21,356 nt of DNA. It comes from a virus. This document shows, piece by piece, positions 1 to 6,085 of this stretch. Below the pieces are notes generated by a model, which worked only from the letters and a program-made list of their open reading frames with translations, had not been told where the DNA came from and did not search any database. How positions within the stretch are numbered: the stretch's first letter is position 1; each line of letters begins with the position of its first letter. Position numbers and translations under genes: made by a program. The stretch lies in IMG/VR virus record IMGVR_UViG_3300027763_000271, positions 1 to 21,356 of that record; one strand, given 5' to 3'.

Positions 1-1401
1 CCACCGCCCACGAGCCGCGGACCCACCGGGCCGCTTGCCCTGCCCGTGGAAGTGCAGCGGTCGTATTTCCGTACCGCGTCCCTGATGCTGCGAAACAGCA
101 GCCTCGCGTACCGCCTGGATGTGAACTACCAGGCCATGATGCGGATGGACGCGGACATCGAAGGTGTCCTGCGGTCCCTCCTTGTCACCCTCGCTGGCCT
201 TGAATGGTCCGTGACCGCGGACGATGACGAGAACCCCCGCACGCAGGAACTTGCTTCGCGCATCGCCGACATCGTCAACGCCATCCCTCGGCGCAGCGAC
301 CTGTTCCGCGCCATGCACGAGGCCGTGTGGTACGGCGTGTCCGCCACCAACATCGTCTACGAGAAGGACGCGAAGCTCGGCGTGCGCGTGGCCGAATGGA
401 TTCCGTTCGCCTCCGACACCTTGGCATTCGACCAGCGCGGCAACGTGGCTATGCGCGTTGGCTCGGCGTACATCAACGAATCGTCGGTGACCGACCTTGG
501 CTTCGACTCGCTCGTCCACCTGTTCGATGACAACGAGCGCCGCGCCATCGTCCTGCACCGCGTGTTCACGACCGCTCCGAACTTCATCGACCCGAACAGC
601 GCCGATCAGGTCTATCGCGGCGTGGGCGCACGCGATGTGTGCTGGTACATTTGGCTGCTGAAGCAGGAGATCCTTCAGAACGCCGCCGCCTACGCGGAGC
701 GATACGCGCTCGGCATCCGGGTGGGCTACTACCCCGCTGGCAACGATGCGGCCAAGAACGAGATGCTGACGGTTCTTCAGAACCTCGTCAACGACAACTC
801 CGTGGTGCTGCCGCGCATCGGCCCGAACGAGTCGATGTACGACATCGACATCAAGGACGCGAACGCGGGCCGCGCACAGATCTTCATGGAGATGGTCGAT
901 TGGTGCAGCAGCAAGCTCAAGGAGGCCATCCTTGGGCAGTCGCTCTCGAGCGAGGCAGGCGGCACGGGCATGGGGTCCGGCGTTGCCGATCTCCACGCTG
1001 ACACCCTCTCCCGCGTCATCCGCTACCACGCGGACGCGCTGGCGGAATCCATCACCACCGACCTGGTGCGCGTGGTCGCCAAGATGCTCGGCGCGTCCGA
1101 TGACGAAGCTCGCGCCATCCGTTTCAACTTCGCCCCGGAGCGCCCGGACACCAAAGAGCGCCTGGAGGCCGTGGAGAAGTTCGTGGCCCTCGGCGGCCGC
1201 GTCAGCGAACGCGAGGTGCGCGACCTCCTCGGCCTTGCCGAACCGATGGACGGCGAACCCGTCCTTGGTGGCAAGTCTGCCGGCGGGGACAACCCCATTG
1301 CAGCCATGCTCGGTTTGGGCAACGATGCCCCGGAGGGTGAGGAACCCGCCCCGCAGGCTCCCAAGGTCGTGGCCGTCCGCAAGCGCAAGCGCAAGGCATG
1401 A
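1..1401 (+). CDS. Phage portal protein, DUF935 / Mu gp29-like (5' partial)
   Basis: Portal protein: forms the ring at the capsid vertex through which DNA is packaged and ejected and to which the neck attaches. The reading frame is open to the left edge. A GTG at 46 gives 451 residues, but the frame upstream has no stop and portals of this family are usually somewhat longer, so the true start is probably outside the window. Family features in order (numbered from GTG 46): an N-terminal YRL...M..D..I.G.L segment; the EAVWYGVSATNIVYE block near residues 90-105; the KQEILQ...AERYALGIRVGYYP segment near 205-230; and ILGQSLSSEAGGTG followed by a long helix with ADLHADTLSRVIRYHADALAE near 295-340. 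These match the conserved blocks of the DUF935 portal family as I know it. The tail is very basic (KRKRK). The last codons overlap the next gene by ATGA. Confidence 0.9.
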   Translation, partial: PPPTSRGPTGPLALPVEVQRSYFRTASLMLRNSSLAYRLDVNYQAMMRMDADIEGVLRSLLVTLAGLEWSVTADDDENPRTQELASRIADIVNAIPRRSDLFRAMHEAVWYGVSATNIVYEKDAKLGVRVAEWIPFASDTLAFDQRGNVAMRVGSAYINESSVTDLGFDSLVHLFDDNERRAIVLHRVFTTAPNFIDPNSADQVYRGVGARDVCWYIWLLKQEILQNAAAYAERYALGIRVGYYPAGNDAAKNEMLTVLQNLVNDNSVVLPRIGPNESMYDIDIKDANAGRAQIFMEMVDWCSSKLKEAILGQSLSSEAGGTGMGSGVADLHADTLSRVIRYHADALAESITTDLVRVVAKMLGASDDEARAIRFNFAPERPDTKERLEAVEKFVALGGRVSEREVRDLLGLAEPMDGEPVLGGKSAGGDNPIAAMLGLGNDAPEGEEPAPQAPKVVAVRKRKRKA

Positions 1402-2486
1402 ACCGCGCCGCGCTAGACAAGCACCTCCGCAGCGTTCTCAAGGAGGCGCAGCAGGCGTACCGCAGGGGCATCGCAGCCCAGGTACTGGGGGAAACGGGCG
1501 CGGAGCATTGGCGGACGTTCCACGAGGCAACGTCGGCCCTCCTGATGGCCTCGTGGCTCTTCGGCGCACGGGAGGCCATCGACAAGGCCAAGATCCCGGA
1601 CGAGGCCGTGGCGGGGATGCTCGAGGACAACACGGCCCTGACCTTCGACCGCCTTGAAACGGGCATTGCGCTGGAGGGGTTCGGCCGCGACTTCCTGGCC
1701 CCCATCGCCAACTGGTTTCGCACCCGCGTGCCGATCTCGCGCACGGATTGGGATGTGCTGATTGAGGCCGCCCAGCGCAGCGGGGGCGAAGTGGCCGACC
1801 ACGAGCGCAACACCGCCCTGCCCGATATGCGCGCCCGTAGCCCGGTGCTTGATTCGCTCTTGCGCGGCATCACGGCCAACCCCCAGGGTGGGCAAATCTC
1901 CACGGCCAAGCGGATCACGGACGGCACGTTCTTCGTGACCGCCATGAACCCGAAGCAGACGCGGCAGACGCAGGAGCTGATTGCCCGCGTCATCGAAGAG
2001 AAACCCGGCAAGTCCGTGGTGGGCAAGTGGATACGCAAGATGAACCTCGGCGATTTCGTGACCACCACGCAGATGGTCACGGGGACGCACCTGACCACGG
2101 CGCGGCTTGAGACCGTGCTACGCACGAACACCAACCGGGCGGCCACGGAAGGACTTGCGGAGACCCTGCGCGAACCGAAGGTGCAGGCGTTCGTGCCGCT
2201 GGTGGAATACAGCGCGACCGGGGACAACCGGACGCGGCCCACGCATCAGGGCTTGGACGGCTACATCGGCACGATGGAGATGTTTGATCGCCAGGGGATC
2301 GCACCGCCGTGCGGTTTCAACTGCCGCTGCGCGCTGATACCCGTGCCGGCGGCGCGCGCCCTTGAGCGCGGGTGGACGGATGTGGATGGCAATGTGAACT
2401 ACGCCGCGCTTAAGCGGCACAACGGGAAGCGTCAGCAGCTCATCGACACGCGGCAGATTCCCGATCCCGGATTTGTGAATGCGTAA
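1398..2486 (+). CDS. Phage head morphogenesis / minor capsid protein, Mu gpF (SPP1 gp7)-like
   Basis: A 362-residue minor head protein of the Mu gpF / SPP1 gp7 family, which accompanies the portal and is thought to act at the portal vertex or enter the capsid. The C-terminal signature is clear: RPTHQGLDG around residues 280-286 (His283) followed by APPCGFNCRC with Cys305, Cys309 and Cys311, the PP..x.CRC pattern typical of the family. The N-terminal half is helical and less conserved. The ATG lies inside the portal stop (ATGA), implying translational coupling. The order portal then gpF-like is as in Mu-like phages, which strengthens both calls. Confidence 0.85.
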   Translation: MNRAALDKHLRSVLKEAQQAYRRGIAAQVLGETGAEHWRTFHEATSALLMASWLFGAREAIDKAKIPDEAVAGMLEDNTALTFDRLETGIALEGFGRDFLAPIANWFRTRVPISRTDWDVLIEAAQRSGGEVADHERNTALPDMRARSPVLDSLLRGITANPQGGQISTAKRITDGTFFVTAMNPKQTRQTQELIARVIEEKPGKSVVGKWIRKMNLGDFVTTTQMVTGTHLTTARLETVLRTNTNRAATEGLAETLREPKVQAFVPLVEYSATGDNRTRPTHQGLDGYIGTMEMFDRQGIAPPCGFNCRCALIPVPAARALERGWTDVDGNVNYAALKRHNGKRQQLIDTRQIPDPGFVNA

Positions 2487-2493
2487 ATCGCAT

Positions 2494-2500
2494 AGGAGGA
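2494..2500 (+). promoter_or_regulatory. Shine-Dalgarno site of the modular protein gene
   Basis: AGGAGGA, 7 nt before ATG 2508. It fixes the upstream ATG rather than the in-frame ATG at 2517 as the start of the RPG[AE]K protein. It lies in the 21-nt gap after the gpF-like gene, so this gene can be translated independently of its upstream neighbour. Confidence 0.75.
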
Positions 2501-2507
2501 CGCTACG

Positions 2508-4010
2508 ATGGAAGGCATGAGCGACATTCGCAACGAAATCGAACAGCGGCTCGGGGTGTTTGCGCGTCCTGGCGAGAAGGTGGCGTTTGAAAAGGAATAT
2601 GTTCTTTGGGGATTGCCAAAGGGTGAGACAGATCGTCTGCATGAAAAGGTTCTGTCAACACAAGCGAAGACCCCCGCGCAAATGGAAGATGTCAAGAAGC
2701 GTGCAGCCGCAGCGGGTTGGCATTCCTTCCGAGTTCAAATCCTAGATTTGTCGAAGCCATACAAGGGCTTCTCCCGCCCCGGCGCGAAGGCGACCTTTGC
2801 CGGCGATTGGCATGGCAAGCGCGTGACGAGCAATGCCGGCAAGATGTTCTTGGTGCAGCGCAGCGCAACGGGTTACGACCTCTACTCCGTTGATTCGGGC
2901 AAGAAGGCCAAGTCGATGACGCAGGAGCAGATGGACGAGGCGCAGCGCGCTGGCAAGTTCCGCGATGTGTTCTCTCGCCCCGGCGCGAAGGCTGCGATGG
3001 GCAAGTACGCCACCGAACTAGGCTGGATTGCAAGTCAGGCAAAGGATCAGCCGGAACTTGCAAAGAAGAACATTCGCGTTCTTGCCAAGGCCATGAACAA
3101 AGACCCCGAGCAGCGCAACAGTTACGACTTGACGGATATGCGCCGGCTCTTTGAGCTTGGCAAGCAATTGGGGATGAACATTGAGGTGATGAACCTTTAC
3201 GAGAGCGGACGGCATTCCCGCCCCGGCGAGAAGTCCACGATGGCAATTACGCCCATTCGTGTGACAGAAGCGGAGTACGCCGCTCTTGCCGCCCGCGATG
3301 CCGTTAGCCGCAAGATTCTCGGAGATTCCCAGTACCAAATCACCCCGTCCGACCGCACAATCCGAGCTGCGGGTGACGCTGCGTACAAGACTGCGCTAGC
3401 ACGACACAACGCATGGGACAAGGCGTGGCGAAATGCGCCGAACGATGCTGCGCGTGCGGACATTGAGGCACGGACAGAAGCGGCGGAATCCAAGATGCGC
3501 GTGTATCGCGGAAGCCGCCCCGGCGCGAAGGCCGCGATGGGCCTCGAGGACGCGTGCTGGAAGGGCTACGAGGCCGTGGGCATGAAGACCAAGGACGGCA
3601 AGGACGTTCCCAACTGCGTCCCGAAGGCCACCGCCGCCAAGCCTGCTACGCCAGCCATGCGCGAACTTGAACGCAAGATGCACGACCTGATGCAGAAGGC
3701 CGACAGACTTCTGAAGCAGTCGTTGTCCGCAGCAGTCACCGCAGAAGAAAGCCAGCGCCTTCAGGATGAAGTTGAGCGCATCTCCGAGCAGCTTGACGCG
3801 ATGGGAGATGAACTGAATACGCAGCGCAAGGCGGCTGGTTTTGCCAAGCCCGAGATCGAAGAGACCGAGCAGGACAAGGCCGGCCTCAAGCTCATGGAGA
3901 AGGCCGACAAGGCCGTCAGCGACAAGATCCGAACACTTATCAAGGAAGGCAAGCCGCAGGACCAGGCGGTAGCCATTGCGCTCGACATGAAGCGCAGAGG
4001 AGAACTGTAA
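2508..4010 (+). CDS. Modular protein with five RPG[AE]K linkers (possible internal-head or accessory virion protein)
   Basis: A 500-residue protein that I cannot assign to a single family. Five short near-identical linkers divide it: FARPGEK (18-24), FSRPGAKA (88-95), FSRPGAKA (155-162), HSRPGEKS (236-243) and GSRPGAKA (335-342). Module 1 (about 25-87) has a YVLWGLPKGETDRLHEK motif and ends in WHSFRV. Module 2 (96-154) is a small basic domain. Module 3 (163-235) and module 4 (244-334) are helical. Module 5 begins with CWKGYEAVGMK...VPNC (350-370), continues into a charged coiled coil (about 380-445) and ends with EGKPQDQAVAIALDMKRRG. From memory, the module 1, CWKGYEAVGMK and EGKPxxQAVAIAL motifs recur at the ends of different phage structural proteins. 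No enzyme motif, signal peptide or membrane segment is seen. It lies between the gpF-like gene and the protease, so a virion or prohead-core role is likely but inferred. Confidence 0.55.
   Translation: MEGMSDIRNEIEQRLGVFARPGEKVAFEKEYVLWGLPKGETDRLHEKVLSTQAKTPAQMEDVKKRAAAAGWHSFRVQILDLSKPYKGFSRPGAKATFAGDWHGKRVTSNAGKMFLVQRSATGYDLYSVDSGKKAKSMTQEQMDEAQRAGKFRDVFSRPGAKAAMGKYATELGWIASQAKDQPELAKKNIRVLAKAMNKDPEQRNSYDLTDMRRLFELGKQLGMNIEVMNLYESGRHSRPGEKSTMAITPIRVTEAEYAALAARDAVSRKILGDSQYQITPSDRTIRAAGDAAYKTALARHNAWDKAWRNAPNDAARADIEARTEAAESKMRVYRGSRPGAKAAMGLEDACWKGYEAVGMKTKDGKDVPNCVPKATAAKPATPAMRELERKMHDLMQKADRLLKQSLSAAVTAEESQRLQDEVERISEQLDAMGDELNTQRKAAGFAKPEIEETEQDKAGLKLMEKADKAVSDKIRTLIKEGKPQDQAVAIALDMKRRGEL
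2559..3533 (+). repeat. Five dispersed copies of an RPG[AE]K-coding repeat
   Basis: Copies lie at 2559-2579, 2769-2792, 2970-2993, 3213-3236 and 3510-3533, all in the same frame. Copies 2, 3 and 5 share the same 17 bases (CGCCCCGGCGCGAAGGC). Copy 4 differs by GAG for GCG and then diverges. Copy 1 uses different synonymous codons (CGT CCT). Copies 3 and 5 also continue into GCGATGGGC. The intervals are roughly 200-300 bp. Identity at the codon level in three copies suggests recent duplication or recombination as well as selection on the peptide. Confidence 0.85.
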
Positions 4011-4577
4011 ATGCCCGTAATCAACACCGCCCAAGAGAACTTTCGCAACGCATCGGTTGCTAGCGTCCCTACAACCTACACCGCCGCGCAAGCCCTCTTA
4101 CTCAACGCCGCTCCGACTAGCACAACGGGAACCGCCCTCCTGTGGGACATCAATACGTCCTCGGTGAGTGGGACGAACCCCTCCCTGCTGTACGTCATGC
4201 CGTACATGATTAACGCAGGAACGCCCGCAAATACCGGAATCGGTATGCGGCTCCTTGGTTGGCGCAAATACCTTAATGCCGCTGGCACGACCTTCTGGTA
4301 CTTGCCGACCGTCCTTGCGGACTTTACGCTTGGCTTTACTACCCCAGCGTCGTCAACGGCGAACTACACCATTGATGTGGCAAACACGCGCCCCTTCTCA
4401 AGCATCACGCAGGTCGCTGGAACTCCTGCGGCTAACCTGTACTCGCCCGCTACGGCGGCGGCGGCAAACGTGGAAGCTGCTTACGCGATGATTGACCTTG
4501 CTGGTGCGTCTTACGTCACGGCGCAGTTCAAATCGAGCGACACGCCCACAATGGGATGCTTCTGGTCTAACCTCTGA
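4011..4577 (+). CDS. Hypothetical structural-type protein, 188 aa
   Basis: I do not recognise the family. The protein is rich in Ala, Thr, Ser, Asn and Pro, has few charged residues and lacks a signal peptide or clear membrane segment. This composition is common in beta-rich virion surface proteins such as decoration or fibre-anchor proteins. The start is supported by AGAGGAGA at 3996-4003, 7 nt before the ATG, and the ATG directly follows the previous TAA. It sits between the RPG[AE]K modular protein and the SGNH hydrolase, and could anchor the hydrolase to the capsid. That is inference from position only. Confidence 0.5.
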   Translation: MPVINTAQENFRNASVASVPTTYTAAQALLLNAAPTSTTGTALLWDINTSSVSGTNPSLLYVMPYMINAGTPANTGIGMRLLGWRKYLNAAGTTFWYLPTVLADFTLGFTTPASSTANYTIDVANTRPFSSITQVAGTPAANLYSPATAAAANVEAAYAMIDLAGASYVTAQFKSSDTPTMGCFWSNL

Positions 4578-4590
4578 AGCAAGAAACACA

Positions 4591-6084
4591 ATGAGAGCAA
4601 TTCGCACACGACAGCTCTTCAACTTCAGCATCTCCAAAAATGCTTCGGGGGTCACGGGAAGCTCCCGCGCTGGATCGTTTCTGCGCGATCTCGTCAACGG
4701 CACGGACAGCGTTGACATCATCACCATCGGTGACTCAAACGCTTTGAGTCCTGGCGGCTACGGGTATCACGTTGCTTGGCATCGTGCGCTTGGGATGTAC
4801 GCAGGCGCGCAGATGTATGCGACCCCGTTGCTCCCCGGTGGCAATTTCCTAAATACGACTACGTTTGTCAGCCTAAACGCAGATCAAGCACCGCTTGTCG
4901 GCGCTGTCTTGACTACATCTCTGAACGGCGCAGCAAGCGGAGGTGGTTTGGGTGGAACCATGCGGCAGATGGTTCGCTACACCAGCGACACGGCAATCAA
5001 CGCTTGCGCGACAGCACTTGGCTTTGACAGCACGAACTTCACGAACGATGACACAACGATGCTCCTCAAGCCGAACAACTGGCAATGGACTCCTTGTGCG
5101 CTTGCTGCTGGAGAACAATGGACTTCCTCAAGCGGTACAAGCAACGCCGTTTGGGTGAACAAGGAGCAGCCGATTGCCTACGGTCTTGCGGGGACCGGAA
5201 ATCAAGTCTTGCAGTATCGCCTTGTCTATGGCACGTTTGCCACGGGCAGCGGATCGTTCAAGTTGAGTGTGTTCAATCAGTCCGATTTTAGTCTGAACCA
5301 GCGCAGCTCGTCGTTCCAAACGAACACGGGTACGGCTGGCTACAGCACGACTCCTGCTACGCTTGATTTCACGACCACCACGACCGCTGTTGGTGGAAAC
5401 ATGGGCGTTTACTGCTCATGGGACGGTGCAAACCAGGGCGCTCCTAACGCACCAACCGGACCGTTTGCAGCGCTTTGGATGAGCGTGACGGCAAAGAACC
5501 GCAAGGGTTATTCTGTAAGCAACCTGACCGGGAGCGGCGGACGAACTACGTCCCAGCTTGCGGATCGGGTGGAGGGATGTGACAAGGTTCTTGATTCCTT
5601 CCTCAAGGAGATCCGTGATCGTCAGATGATGGCAGGCGGCTCCGGTCGCGCCATTGTTTGGCTCAACAGCGGCATCAATGGCCCTGATTCAAGCAGCACA
5701 TGGATTGCCGGGGCGGAACGGATCAGGAACCGTATCGCAGCGCGGTGGCAGACCATTGGCGGGTCGATTTCAAACCTTGCCTTTGTGATGTCCGTGACGC
5801 ATCCGACCACCAGCGTGGCATCCTGGGACTCGGCGCGTGCTGCGGTTGCAACCGGAGCAAGTGATTGGGCGGCTACTAACGCCAACGACGCATATGGTGT
5901 TGCGGTGTTTGACATCGCTTCCCGATATTCGGCAATCAAGCTGACCAACGGACCTGCCCCATCCGGTTCACTATATGACCCGACTGGACAGGCTCACCTC
6001 CTTGGAGTGGCGCAGGCGCTCAATGGGTACGACGGTGTAGTGACCTCTTGTGTTGCATCCCTGCTGGGATCAGCGTTGACCTGA
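4591..6084 (+). CDS. SGNH/GDSL-like hydrolase, probable virion-associated esterase
   Basis: A 497-residue protein with the layout of an SGNH/GDSL hydrolase, enzymes that often remove acetyl or acyl groups from polysaccharides. Block I is VDIITIGDSNA, residues 41-51, with candidate nucleophile Ser49. A GGG-containing loop follows near residue 115. A block III-like WLNSGING lies near 357-364 (Asn363). The C-terminal DPTGQAHLLGVAQ has Asp463 and His469, resembling the Asp/His block V, although the usual spacing is DxxH and here it is six residues. The middle (about 120-330) is a large Ser/Thr/Gly-rich insertion that could be a beta-rich binding domain. ATG 4591 is preferred over an upstream ATG at 4492, which would overlap the previous gene by 86 nt. 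The SD is weak. Codon use is more AT-tolerant than in the neighbouring head genes. An enzyme here, before the protease, is unusual; it may be displayed on the head or tail to modify host surface sugar. Confidence 0.6.
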   Translation: MRAIRTRQLFNFSISKNASGVTGSSRAGSFLRDLVNGTDSVDIITIGDSNALSPGGYGYHVAWHRALGMYAGAQMYATPLLPGGNFLNTTTFVSLNADQAPLVGAVLTTSLNGAASGGGLGGTMRQMVRYTSDTAINACATALGFDSTNFTNDDTTMLLKPNNWQWTPCALAAGEQWTSSSGTSNAVWVNKEQPIAYGLAGTGNQVLQYRLVYGTFATGSGSFKLSVFNQSDFSLNQRSSSFQTNTGTAGYSTTPATLDFTTTTTAVGGNMGVYCSWDGANQGAPNAPTGPFAALWMSVTAKNRKGYSVSNLTGSGGRTTSQLADRVEGCDKVLDSFLKEIRDRQMMAGGSGRAIVWLNSGINGPDSSSTWIAGAERIRNRIAARWQTIGGSISNLAFVMSVTHPTTSVASWDSARAAVATGASDWAATNANDAYGVAVFDIASRYSAIKLTNGPAPSGSLYDPTGQAHLLGVAQALNGYDGVVTSCVASLLGSALT

Positions 6085-6085
6085 C

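Noticed and set aside
1202-2242. 346-codon reverse-strand ORF antisense to the portal and gpF-like genes
   Set aside because: It overlaps two well-supported forward genes, is rich in Arg/Ser/Pro as expected of a GC-rich shadow frame, and has no recognisable domain. The same applies to reverse ORFs at 3396-4091, 6968-7783, 12561-13445 and 15191-16162.
4492-4590. Upstream start for the SGNH hydrolase
   Set aside because: It would overlap the 188-aa gene by 86 nt, and the added residues look like an out-of-frame translation. ATG 4591 is used instead.
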